NCBI GenBank assembly: GCA_035644395.1
Contig: DASQOR010000083.1
Span: 1 to 64,000 of the forward strand
DNA: 64,000 nucleotides
From: JBGPLJ01 sp035644395
Lineage (GTDB): Bacteria > Pseudomonadota > Gammaproteobacteria > Steroidobacterales > Steroidobacteraceae
Direction of reading: 5' to 3'
This document shows, piece after piece, positions 36,445 to 44,687 of this stretch (within the stretch, counting starts at the first letter, position 1; the number at the start of each line of letters is the position of its first letter). The notes below the pieces were generated by a model. That model searched no databases and was not told the DNA's origin. It saw nothing but the letters and a program-made list of their open reading frames with translations. Both the position numbers and the translations under genes were made by a program.

Positions 36445-38061
36445 ATGAGCCGTTACGACGTCATCGTGATCGGTGCGGGTCACAACGGCCTCACCAATGC
36501 CGCGTTTCTCGCGCGCGCCGGGCTCAAGGTCCTCGTGCTCGAGCGCAATCCCTGGATCGGGGGCGCCGCGGTCAGCCGGTCGCTGCACGAGGGCTTCACC
36601 TACTCGAACTGCTCCTACGTCTGCAGCCTCCTCAGGCCCGAGATCTATCGCGGCCTCGATCTCGCGCGCCACGGCCTGCAGGTCGTCCCCTATGGCGGCG
36701 GTGGCACCTTCACGCTCGACGGCGACTTCATCGGTGGCTACCAGGACAAGGACGTGCGCCGGCGGGAATTCGCGCGCTTCAACGCACGCGATGCCGACGC
36801 CTACATGCGCTACGGACGCGACACGATGCGTCAATGCCGGCTCATCCGGCAGCTCCTGATGCGCACGCCGCCCGATCCGACGTCTTTCAAGTGGCAAGAT
36901 CTCGAGGAGATGCTCTATCTCGGCAAGGAATTCGCGAAGCTCGGCGAGGCGGCGATCTACGACACCATCCGCTTCCACACGATGAGCATCGCCGACTACC
37001 TCGATGAGTACTTCGAGACGCCCGTCATCAAGGCGCAGCTCGCGGGCAGCGGCATCATCGGCACGGCACTTGGCGTGCAGTCGCCGGGCACCGCTTACGT
37101 CCTGCTCCATCACTACATGGGCGACGTCGACGGGCAGATGGGCGCGTGGGGCTTCGCACGCGGCGGAATGGGCGCAGTGTCACAGGCTATTGCCAGTTCT
37201 TTCAAAGCCTTCGGTGGTGATATTAAGGTCGATTCTTCCGTCGCCCGGATCAAGGTCCGGCGCGGCAAGACCACCGGCGTCGCGCTCGAGAACGGCGACG
37301 AGTACGAGGCCGAGATCGTCGTCTCGAACCTCGACGCCAAGCGCACGTTCCTGAAACTCCTCGACCCGCGCGACATCGGTCCCGAGCTCGTGAAGCGCGC
37401 GCGCGATTTCAAGATCCGCGGCTCCTCCGGAAAGCTCAACATTTCACTCGACGGCCTGCCGGACTTCCCGGCCATGGGCAAGGACAATCCGCTGCACGCG
37501 GGCGACCTGCACTTCCTCGATTCGCTCGAACGCTACGAACGTGCCTACGACGACTGGAAAGCCGGCACCTGGTCGAAAGACCCCTACCTCGATCTGCTGA
37601 TTCCCTCGCTCACCGATCCGACCATGGCGCCGCCCGGCAAGCACGAGATGTCGGTCTTCGTGCAGTACTGCCCGGTGAAGCCGCAAGGCCGCGACTGGAC
37701 GGATGCCGACCGCGACGCGTTCCGCGAAACCGTGTTCGACCAGATTGCGCGCTACAGCCCGGACTTCCGTTCGCTCGTGCTGCACGCGGAGGTGCGCACG
37801 CCGAAGGAACTCGAGGCGGAAGTCGGCCTCACCGAGGGCAACATCTTCCAGGGCGAGCTGACCTTCGACCAGCTGCTCTTCAACCGCCCGTTCCCGGGAT
37901 TCGCGCAGTACCGCGGACCGGTGCGCGGCATGTACATGTGCGGCTCGGCGACGCATCCGGGGGGCGGCGTCATGGCGGCGCCCGGTGCGAATGCCGCGCG
38001 CGAAATCCTCCACGACCTGCGCAGGGACTCGACCGTGCCGGAAGGATGGAGCGATGACTGA
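36445..38061 (+). CDS. PYROXD2-like FAD-dependent oxidoreductase (second of three)
   Basis: A 538-aa protein starting RYDVIVIGAGHNGLTNAAFL with an FAD-binding Rossmann fold and ending with the conserved GMYMCGSATHPGGGV...NAAREIL region. It is closer in length and style to human PYROXD2 than the third copy. The last 8 nt overlap the next gene, so the two are probably made together and may form a heteromer. Confidence 0.9.
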   Translation: MSRYDVIVIGAGHNGLTNAAFLARAGLKVLVLERNPWIGGAAVSRSLHEGFTYSNCSYVCSLLRPEIYRGLDLARHGLQVVPYGGGGTFTLDGDFIGGYQDKDVRRREFARFNARDADAYMRYGRDTMRQCRLIRQLLMRTPPDPTSFKWQDLEEMLYLGKEFAKLGEAAIYDTIRFHTMSIADYLDEYFETPVIKAQLAGSGIIGTALGVQSPGTAYVLLHHYMGDVDGQMGAWGFARGGMGAVSQAIASSFKAFGGDIKVDSSVARIKVRRGKTTGVALENGDEYEAEIVVSNLDAKRTFLKLLDPRDIGPELVKRARDFKIRGSSGKLNISLDGLPDFPAMGKDNPLHAGDLHFLDSLERYERAYDDWKAGTWSKDPYLDLLIPSLTDPTMAPPGKHEMSVFVQYCPVKPQGRDWTDADRDAFRETVFDQIARYSPDFRSLVLHAEVRTPKELEAEVGLTEGNIFQGELTFDQLLFNRPFPGFAQYRGPVRGMYMCGSATHPGGGVMAAPGANAAREILHDLRRDSTVPEGWSDD

Positions 38062-39601
38062 CCCGAAGCGCGTCATCGTCGTCGGCGGCGGGCACAACGG
38101 CCTCGTGTGCGCAGCGTATCTTGCGCGCGCCGGCCGCAGCGTCCTCGTGCTCGAAGCCGCCGCGCAAGTCGGCGGCGCGGCGGTGACGCGCGAGTTCGCG
38201 CCGGGCTTTCGCGTTTCCGCCGTCGCGCATCTGCTGCACCTGCTCGATTCGAAGGTCGCACGCCATCTCGATCTCGCACGCCACGGCCTGAGGCTCGCCC
38301 ATCGCGATCTCAAGACCGTCGCGATGTCCGACGCCGGGCCCGCGATCGTGCTCGACGGCCCGCGTGTCATCGCCGGTGACGTTTCCGATGCCGACCGCCG
38401 AGCCCTCCTCGAGTATCACCGGCGGCTCGCGAAATTCTCGCACCTCCTGGCGAAACAGCACGGCCGTATTCCCGCACGCGTAGCGAGCGGCAGCTGGCGC
38501 GAAGCGTTCGCGGCCATAAAGCTTGCGCTCGACATCCGCCGGCTGGGCCGGCGCGACATGCGCGAGTTCCTGCGCCTCGCGACCATGAATATCTTCGACG
38601 TGCTCGAAGACAATTTCGAAAGCCCGCTGCTCAAGGGCGCCCTCGCGATCGACGGCGTGCTCGGCGCGCAGCTCGGCCCGCGCTCCGGCAACACGGTCTT
38701 CACGAGCCTCTATCGCGCGAGCGGCCACTCGTATTGCCTGCCGCAAGGTGGCATGGGTGCACTGACGGATGCCATGGCCGACGCGGCGCGCGCTGCCGGC
38801 GTCGAGATCCGGACGTCGGCGCCAGTCGGCGCCATCACACTCGAAGGCGATCGCATCCGCGGCGTGCGTCTCGCAAGCGGGGAAGAGATAGCGGCGGACC
38901 TGGTGGTCTCGAACGCCGATCCGAAGACGACGCTCCTGAGACTTCTCGGGGCGCGTCATCTCGAAACCGAGTTCGCGCGCCGGGTGCAGAACCTGCGCGG
39001 ACGCGGCAACGCGGCGAAGCTGCACCTTGCATTGTCGGCCCTGCCGCGTTTCCAAGGCGTCGCGGCGGAGCATCTCGGCGAGCGCCTCCTCATCGCGCCG
39101 ACCCTCGATTACATCGAAGCGGCCTTCAATCCCGCGAAGTACCGCGAGCACTCGACCGAGCCCGCGCTCGAGATCACGATTCCATCGGTCTACGACAGGA
39201 GCCTCGCGCCCGCGGGCCAGCACGTGCTCTCGGCAATCGTGCAGTACGCCCCCTGCAATCTCGGTGCCGGCTGGGACAAAGCGAAGCACACGTTTCAGGA
39301 GTGCGTCCTCGACGTGCTGGAGCGCGCGGCGCCGGGCCTTCGCGGTCTCGTCGTGGGGATGGAATTGCTCACGCCGCTCGACATCGAGCGGCAGTTCCGC
39401 ATTTCGGGAGGCCACTGGCATCACGGCGAGCTTGCGCTCGACCAGTTCATGATGCTGCGGCCGGTGCCGGGCGCCGGGCAGTACGCCATGCCGGTGAACG
39501 GCCTTTATCTCTGCGGCGCGGGTTGCCATCCGGGCGGCGGCGTCATGGGCACCGCGGGCCGCAACGCCGCGACGGCGATCCTGCGAGGACCGCGCCGATG
39601 A
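38054..39601 (+). CDS. PYROXD2-like FAD-dependent oxidoreductase (third of three)
   Basis: A 515-aa flavoprotein with KRVIVVGGGHNGLVCAAYLARAG near the start and GLYLCGAGCHPGGGVMGTAG near the end. The ATG at 38054 overlaps the previous gene by 8 nt. Its stop overlaps the GcvT-like start (ATGA). It is somewhat shorter than its neighbour, mostly in the middle (substrate) region. It may be the partner of the neighbouring copy. Confidence 0.9.
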   Translation: MTDPKRVIVVGGGHNGLVCAAYLARAGRSVLVLEAAAQVGGAAVTREFAPGFRVSAVAHLLHLLDSKVARHLDLARHGLRLAHRDLKTVAMSDAGPAIVLDGPRVIAGDVSDADRRALLEYHRRLAKFSHLLAKQHGRIPARVASGSWREAFAAIKLALDIRRLGRRDMREFLRLATMNIFDVLEDNFESPLLKGALAIDGVLGAQLGPRSGNTVFTSLYRASGHSYCLPQGGMGALTDAMADAARAAGVEIRTSAPVGAITLEGDRIRGVRLASGEEIAADLVVSNADPKTTLLRLLGARHLETEFARRVQNLRGRGNAAKLHLALSALPRFQGVAAEHLGERLLIAPTLDYIEAAFNPAKYREHSTEPALEITIPSVYDRSLAPAGQHVLSAIVQYAPCNLGAGWDKAKHTFQECVLDVLERAAPGLRGLVVGMELLTPLDIERQFRISGGHWHHGELALDQFMMLRPVPGAGQYAMPVNGLYLCGAGCHPGGGVMGTAGRNAATAILRGPRR

Positions 39602-40791
39602 AGCTCGATCGCCAGCACTTCCGCACCGCCGTCTACCAGACGCCCTTTCACCCGCGCACCGCACCGCTCAACGTGCTGAATCTCTGGCACCGCTGGCGCG
39701 ACTACACGACCGCGGACGGCTATTTCGACGTCGGCATGGAGTACAACGCGCTCCGCAATGCCTGCGCGGTGTTCGACCTCTCGCCGATGACCAAGCACCT
39801 CATCACGGGAGCCGACGCGCTCGCATTCATGAACCGGCTGGTCACCCGAGACGTCGCGAAGATCAAGCCCGGCCGGGTCGGCTACGCCGTCTGGTGCAAT
39901 GACGCGGGCCAGGTGATCGACGACGGCACGATCTTCCACCTGCGTGACAACGTCTTCCGCCTCTGTTCACAGGAGCGCCAGCTCGACTGGCTGCATGCAT
40001 CGGCCCTCGGCCTGGACGTCGCGATCGCCGAGGAGAGCGACGACGTCGCGGCGCTCGCCTTCCAGGGACCGACGAGCTGCGCCGTGTTGAAGAAGCTCGG
40101 GCTCGCGGGCATCGAGATGCTGAAGCCATTCGGATTGCGGGTGTTTACGTTCGCCGGGACCGAGCTCCTGGTCTCGCGCACGGGATTCACCGGCGATCTT
40201 GGCTATGAACTCTGGATCGCGCCCGGGCATGCGCTCGAACTCTGGGACCGGCTGTTCGAGGCGGGCCGCAACTACGGCATCCGGCCGATGGGAACGCTGG
40301 CGCTCGAGATGAGCCGCATCGAGGCGGGCTTCATCGCCGCGCTCGTCGACTTCCTGCCCGCCGATCGCGCCGTGCGCACCGATCGCACGCGCTCGCCCTT
40401 CGAGCTCGATCTCGCCCGCATGGTGGACCTCGACAAGCCCAATTTCACCGGGCGCCGCGCACTCCTCGAAGAGCAGCGCAGAGGCTCGCGCTACCGCCTC
40501 GTGCGGCTCGACATCGAGGGCAACAAGGTTGCGAAGGATGCGTTCATCTACGACGCCCGGCGCAACGTCGTCGGCACAGTGACCTCGGCGATGTGGTCGC
40601 CGGCCGCCAAGGCGAGTATCGCGCTCGCCAGTCTCGAGATGCCGTGGGGCCGGCCGGGCGATGAGCTCTTTGCGGAGATCTACTATCAGAAGGAACTGAA
40701 GTGGAGCCGCATCACCGAGCGCTGCCGCGTCGTCGAGGGCGCTTTCTACGATCCACCACGCCGCCGCCAGACGCCGGCGCCCGATCTTTAG
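39598..40791 (+). CDS. GcvT-like folate-dependent aminomethyltransferase/demethylase
   Basis: A 397-aa T-protein-fold enzyme. The GcvT layout is visible: NVLNLWHRWRDYTTADGYF at the start, an ACAVFDLSPMTKHL segment, GPTSCAVLKKLG, then SRTGFTGDLGYELWIAP. A C-terminal beta-barrel domain (TSAMWSPAAKASIALA) is present. It would pass a methyl or methylene group from an amine or thio-ether to tetrahydrofolate. It differs from the glycine-cleavage T-protein in context: no gcvH or gcvP is nearby, while a Rieske oxygenase and flavoproteins are. DmdA and dimethylglycine/sarcosine demethylases are comparable uses of this fold. Confidence 0.88.
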   Translation: MKLDRQHFRTAVYQTPFHPRTAPLNVLNLWHRWRDYTTADGYFDVGMEYNALRNACAVFDLSPMTKHLITGADALAFMNRLVTRDVAKIKPGRVGYAVWCNDAGQVIDDGTIFHLRDNVFRLCSQERQLDWLHASALGLDVAIAEESDDVAALAFQGPTSCAVLKKLGLAGIEMLKPFGLRVFTFAGTELLVSRTGFTGDLGYELWIAPGHALELWDRLFEAGRNYGIRPMGTLALEMSRIEAGFIAALVDFLPADRAVRTDRTRSPFELDLARMVDLDKPNFTGRRALLEEQRRGSRYRLVRLDIEGNKVAKDAFIYDARRNVVGTVTSAMWSPAAKASIALASLEMPWGRPGDELFAEIYYQKELKWSRITERCRVVEGAFYDPPRRRQTPAPDL

Positions 40792-40836
40792 CCCGCCCCC
40801 GCCGCTCCCCCCGATCGGCACCGGACCGCGACGGCG

Positions 40837-41550
40837 CTACTGCTGCGTGTTCGGAAAAACGTAGATCAGGTCGCCGGCCTGCTCGCGCACGAACGGCACG
40901 CCGTTCGCTGTCGCCGTCGTGCCGCTGCAGAGCTCCAGTTGCGGCAGCGCCGGCGCCGGAATTTTCGCTTCGGGGATCTCGATGCTGACCTCGCGCACCG
41001 GGACGTTGAGGGCGCCCGCGACGCCCCGCAGGTAGGCCTCGAGTTCCTTGACGAAGTAGCCGCGCAGCGTCGGGTCGTGCTTGAGGAAGTAGATCGACAG
41101 GTAGCGCGCGACCGGCGTCGCCTGCTGGATGGCCGCGTTGCCGATGCTGGCATCGGTCGAGAGGTTCCAGAAGGGATTGTCGGCGGCGAACTGGGCCAGG
41201 TCGCTCGGCACCGCCGGCTCCTCGGTCTCGATCGGCGGCGTCGCAACGTGCAGGACGTCGCCGCTGAGGGTCAGCTGGCTCTTCGCCAGGTCGAGCGTAT
41301 AGAGGAGCCGCCCCGGCCAGATGACGAAGACTTCCGGGTTGATGCCCGGCACCTCCGGGCAGGACTTGTACCAGACCGTCACGCGCCGTTCGTGCTCGAT
41401 CAGCGCACGCGTGCGCATCTGCGTGATGAGCACCATCACCGGGTCCGGCGGCTCCTCGCGCGCGATGAACCACCAGTACCCGATCGCAAGCACCGCCGCG
41501 AGCCCGACCAGCAGGATGAGTTTTCGGAACATATCTGGCGCAGCACCCAT
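40837..41550 (-). CDS. Membrane-anchored hypothetical protein (DUF4230-like)
   Basis: A 237-aa protein with one N-terminal transmembrane segment (FRKLILLVGLAAVLAIGYWW) and a periplasmic domain. The order ERRVTVWYKS, LLYTLDLAKSQL, VLHVATPPIE resembles DUF4230-type proteins. An ATG at 41532 would start right at the membrane helix and may be the true start. Its function is unknown. It is convergent with the GcvT-like gene and divergent from the transporter gene, so it does not look part of the catabolic run. Confidence 0.7.
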   Translation of the reverse strand: MGAAPDMFRKLILLVGLAAVLAIGYWWFIAREEPPDPVMVLITQMRTRALIEHERRVTVWYKSCPEVPGINPEVFVIWPGRLLYTLDLAKSQLTLSGDVLHVATPPIETEEPAVPSDLAQFAADNPFWNLSTDASIGNAAIQQATPVARYLSIYFLKHDPTLRGYFVKELEAYLRGVAGALNVPVREVSIEIPEAKIPAPALPQLELCSGTTATANGVPFVREQAGDLIYVFPNTQQ

Positions 41551-41585
41551 GGCGCGGGGATTCGCGCGCCCATCATAATGCCAGC

Positions 41586-42467
41586 GTGCCGTCCCATCGT
41601 CTCCAGGGCATCGCTTCCATGCTGCTCGCCGCCGCGTTCTTCTCCGGAATGGACGCGACGCTCAAGCTCTTCGCGGGCTTCTACCCGCCGCTGCAGGTGA
41701 GCGCCGTGCGCGGCGCCGCCTCCATTCCCTTCGTGCTCCTGTCGATTGCCTGGTCCGGGCGCTGGCGTGACCTGGCGCCGGTGCGGTGGCCGCTGCAGCT
41801 GCTGCGCGGCACGCTCGGCGTCGCCATGATCGTGAGCTTCGTCTACGCCGTGCGGCAACTCTCCCTGGCAAACGCCTACGCCGTGTTCCTGGTGGCGCCG
41901 CTGCTCATCGCGGCCCTGTCGGTTCCCGTGCTCGGCGAGCGCGTCAGCGGCCGGCAGTGGATCGCGATACTCATCGGCCTGGGTGGCGTCCTGATCATGC
42001 TGAAGCCGACGACGGCCGGGCTCATTTCGCTCGGCGCGATCGCCGCCCTCATCTCGGCCGTGCTCTACGCGCTGACGGCGCTGACATCGCGCGTGCTCCT
42101 GCGCACGGACAGCACGCCGAGCGTCGTGATGACCTTTCTCGTGTGCGTGACGGTCGTGGCCGGCGCCTTCTCGCTGCCCCACTGGGTTGCAATCCGTCCG
42201 GAGCACTGGATCTGGCTCGCCGCGATGGGCCTGCTGGGCGCGCTCGGCCAGCACTTCATCATCGATGCGTTCCGCCACGCGCCCGCCTCGGTGCTGGCTC
42301 CCTTCGAGTACACGGCGCTGGTCTGGGGCGCGCTCATCGACTGGTTCGCCTGGACGACGCTCCCGACCACGAACGTACTGATCGGTGGTGGTATCGTTGT
42401 GGTGACCGGTATCTACCTGGTGCGCCGCGAACGCCAGCCGGTGCCGGCGCTGCCCGCATCCGGCTGA
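41586..42467 (+). CDS. EamA/DMT-family transporter
   Basis: A 293-aa inner-membrane protein made of two five-helix EamA repeats (about residues 7-140 and 150-285). Many family members export amino acids or metabolites. The start is GTG at 41586. It ends 15 nt before the sigma factor gene and may share a transcript with it. Confidence 0.9.
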   Translation: MPSHRLQGIASMLLAAAFFSGMDATLKLFAGFYPPLQVSAVRGAASIPFVLLSIAWSGRWRDLAPVRWPLQLLRGTLGVAMIVSFVYAVRQLSLANAYAVFLVAPLLIAALSVPVLGERVSGRQWIAILIGLGGVLIMLKPTTAGLISLGAIAALISAVLYALTALTSRVLLRTDSTPSVVMTFLVCVTVVAGAFSLPHWVAIRPEHWIWLAAMGLLGALGQHFIIDAFRHAPASVLAPFEYTALVWGALIDWFAWTTLPTTNVLIGGGIVVVTGIYLVRRERQPVPALPASG

Positions 42468-42482
42468 GTCCCGGGGACGTAA

Positions 42483-43064
42483 ATGTCCAGGATGGACAAC
42501 ACCCATTCCGAGGCGCCCGCGCCCGACGAAGCGGCCGTGGAACATCTGCTCGAGCGCTGCGCAGATGGTGATCGGGCGGCGCTTGAACGCCTCTACCAGC
42601 TGACTTCGCGGCGCCTTTTCGGCGTCCTCCTGCGCATCCTCAAGCGCCGCGACCTGGCCGAGGACGCGCTTCAGGAAGTGTTCGTGCGCGTGTGGCAGCG
42701 GGCGCGCCAGTTCGATGCCTACCGGGGCCGCGCCACGGCTTGGCTCGTGTCGATCGCGCGCTATCGCGCGATCGACGTCGCGCGCAGCGGCCGCGTGCTC
42801 CTCTCGCTGGATGCACCGGATGTCGAGCCGCGGCTGGAAATCGCGGCCGCGCCCGAGCCGACGCCCGAATCGAACCGCACGCGCGCGGCGCTGGAACGCT
42901 GTCTCGGCCTCCTCAACGAAGGGCAGCGGCGCTGCGTCACGCTCGCTTTCGTCCACGGGCTGTCCCACGACGAGATCGCGACGACCGTCGGCAGTCCCCT
43001 CGGCACCATCAAGAGCTGGGTGCGACGCGGGCTCCTGAGCCTGCGTCAGTGCCTTGAAGCATGA
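42483..43064 (+). CDS. ECF RNA polymerase sigma factor (SigK-like)
   Basis: A 193-aa group IV sigma factor. Region 2 is visible as DLAEDALQEVFVRVWQRA (about 58-75). Region 4 is a helix-turn-helix (LSHDEIATTVGSPLGTIKSW, about 158-177). It directs transcription of a small regulon, released when its anti-sigma is inactivated. The stop overlaps the start of the anti-sigma gene (ATGA). Confidence 0.92.
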   Translation: MSRMDNTHSEAPAPDEAAVEHLLERCADGDRAALERLYQLTSRRLFGVLLRILKRRDLAEDALQEVFVRVWQRARQFDAYRGRATAWLVSIARYRAIDVARSGRVLLSLDAPDVEPRLEIAAAPEPTPESNRTRAALERCLGLLNEGQRRCVTLAFVHGLSHDEIATTVGSPLGTIKSWVRRGLLSLRQCLEA

Positions 43065-43747
43065 ACGAGCGCAACCGCGAACTCATTGACCGGCTCGCCT
43101 CCGAATACGTGCTCGGGACGCTCCGCGGCGCCGCGCGCCGCCGCTTCGAGAGCCTGTCGGCAAAGAGCGGCAGCATCGCGAGCGTCGTGCGCCGCTGGGA
43201 GGATCGCTTTCTGGGACTTGCGCCGGGAGCAACCGCCGCGCAACCGTCGCAGCGCGTCTGGACGGGCATCCTGCGGGAGATCGACGAATACGAGCGGACG
43301 AAGCCCCGCGACAGCACGCGACGGGCGTGGACTTTCGCGCTCGCCGCGGGTCTCGTCGGCCTCGTCGTAGCCGTCGGGTGGTATCGCTACATGCAAGAAC
43401 CGCCGCCCGGGGCCGTCGCCATTTTTACGACGACGGCGGGTGGCGAGATCTGGCGGGTCGAGGCCTCGAAGGACACAACGTCGCTCAGGATGGCAACGCT
43501 CGGACCCGTCCCGCTCGAGGCCGGCCGATCGTTCGAACTCTGGGCGCTGCCCGAGGGCGGAAATCCCGTGTCGCTCGGCTTGATGCCGACCGCGGGCTCG
43601 GCGAGTGCAAAGCTGACGGCGGAGCAGCGCGCGGCGCTCCTCGCGTCCCGCAAGCTCGCGATCAGTCTCGAACCGGTGGGTGGCTCGCCGACCGGCTCAC
43701 CCACAGGACCCGTCGTTCACGCCGCGGACTGGGTTATCGGCGGCTGA
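43061..43747 (+). CDS. RskA-family membrane anti-sigma factor
   Basis: A 228-aa anti-sigma factor. The cytoplasmic N-terminus (about 1-85) has the zinc-free RskA-like helical pattern. One membrane helix is at about 88-107 (WTFALAAGLVGLVVAVGWY). A periplasmic beta-domain carries the RskA signature GGEIWRVEAS...LEAGRSFELWALP. It holds the adjacent sigma factor inactive until a signal triggers proteolysis. It is convergent, with a 1-nt gap, to the GFA gene. Confidence 0.9.
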   Translation: MNERNRELIDRLASEYVLGTLRGAARRRFESLSAKSGSIASVVRRWEDRFLGLAPGATAAQPSQRVWTGILREIDEYERTKPRDSTRRAWTFALAAGLVGLVVAVGWYRYMQEPPPGAVAIFTTTAGGEIWRVEASKDTTSLRMATLGPVPLEAGRSFELWALPEGGNPVSLGLMPTAGSASAKLTAEQRAALLASRKLAISLEPVGGSPTGSPTGPVVHAADWVIGG

Positions 43748-43748
43748 A

Positions 43749-44144
43749 TCAGGCGTCGCCCGCAAACCGCGGCAAGCCATCGGCAAGGTCGTACCACGGG
43801 GCCCTGTCGGCGACGAACAGGTGCAGCTCGGGCCGCACGCCCGGGTCGTCGTCGAGCACACCGAGTGCGATCGCGATGCGATCCGGCTGCGCCCGGTGCA
43901 GGTACTCGAGCCTCGACCCGCATACCGAGCAGAACGTGCGCGTGACGTCTCCCGAGGAGGCATAGCGGGAGATGCTGGCCTCGCCGGCCGTCCAGCGCAG
44001 GGCCGCCTTCGGCACCCCCGCGTAGCTGCCAAACGCCGCGCCATGTGCTTTGCGGCACATGGAGCAATGGCAGTGCGAGGCGCGGTCGAGCGCCCCGGAA
44101 ATCTCGAACCGCACGGTTCCACACAAACAGCTGCCTCGAATCAT
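43749..44144 (-). CDS. GFA (glutathione-dependent formaldehyde-activating) family zinc protein
   Basis: A 131-aa zinc protein. The metal ligands are CLCG (Cys6, Cys8), HCHCSMC (Cys25, Cys27, Cys30) and FCSVCG (Cys72, Cys75), the standard GFA pattern. Many members bind zinc without known activity, and the named function of the family applies to few. A link to formaldehyde from demethylation is tempting, but the gene lies outside the catabolic run. Confidence 0.9.
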   Translation of the reverse strand: MIRGSCLCGTVRFEISGALDRASHCHCSMCRKAHGAAFGSYAGVPKAALRWTAGEASISRYASSGDVTRTFCSVCGSRLEYLHRAQPDRIAIALGVLDDDPGVRPELHLFVADRAPWYDLADGLPRFAGDA

Positions 44145-44306
44145 CGATTTGCACTCACTTCGGGTGTGGGTCGATTTCTACATAATCCGGCTTCTCGCCT
44201 CAATCGGAATCTGCATCAAGGTTCTGGAATCGCAGGTCCGCGACACTTCACGCCATGCCGGGGCTCTCGCCCGCCCCGCCTCTTTGCTTACCTCGAGGTG
44301 TCGCCG

Positions 44307-44675
44307 ATGACGACCGCACGTTGCCTTGCCGCCGGCCTGTTGCTGAGCGCCCTCGCGGGTTGCGCCCATGAAGAGCGCATCGCGCAGATGCCCGGCTGCC
44401 ATACCCAGGTCATCGTGGAAGTCGGCAAGACCGGCTTCGATCTCGGACGCGAGCGTGCGCTCAAGGATCTCGCCAAGGAAACCAGGACCGAGCTGACCTA
44501 CGATCGCTGGCTCGGTGGCCGGCGGTACCTGCTGGGCCTCAAGACCGTCAAGTCGGCCGACCGCTGCGAAAACGCCGTGGCACGCCTGCGTGAGGACGAC
44601 CGCGTGCTGCGCGCCGAACTCGACGAACGCCGCAGCCTGAGTTCCGACTGGGGCTGGTCCTCCAACTCGCACTAG
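44307..44675 (+). CDS. Small lipoprotein of unknown function
   Basis: A 122-aa product. The signal ends with the lipobox LAGC (Cys at about residue 19). The mature part has no recognisable domain; it contains RTELTYDRWLGGRRYLL and a basic/acidic C-terminal stretch. The 162-nt gap before it, shared with the divergent GFA gene, holds a CATAAT word at 44181-44186 that might be a -10 element. It ends 12 nt before the convergent DUF885 gene. Confidence 0.75.
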   Translation: MTTARCLAAGLLLSALAGCAHEERIAQMPGCHTQVIVEVGKTGFDLGRERALKDLAKETRTELTYDRWLGGRRYLLGLKTVKSADRCENAVARLREDDRVLRAELDERRSLSSDWGWSSNSH

Positions 44676-44687
44676 CTCCGCCGCGCG

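Noticed and set aside
33876..36446. Minus-strand frame of 856 codons opposite the DmpA and Rieske genes
   Set aside because: Low-complexity Arg/Ala/His composition, no motif, and it spans two well-supported genes.
38734..39597. Long in-frame extension ahead of the GcvT-like start
   Set aside because: It lies in a different frame within a conserved flavoprotein gene; the ATG at 39598 matches the family start and overlaps the previous stop.
40792..40836. Terminator after the eight-gene run
   Set aside because: The 45-nt gap has C-rich runs but no stem followed by a T-tract, so none is reported.
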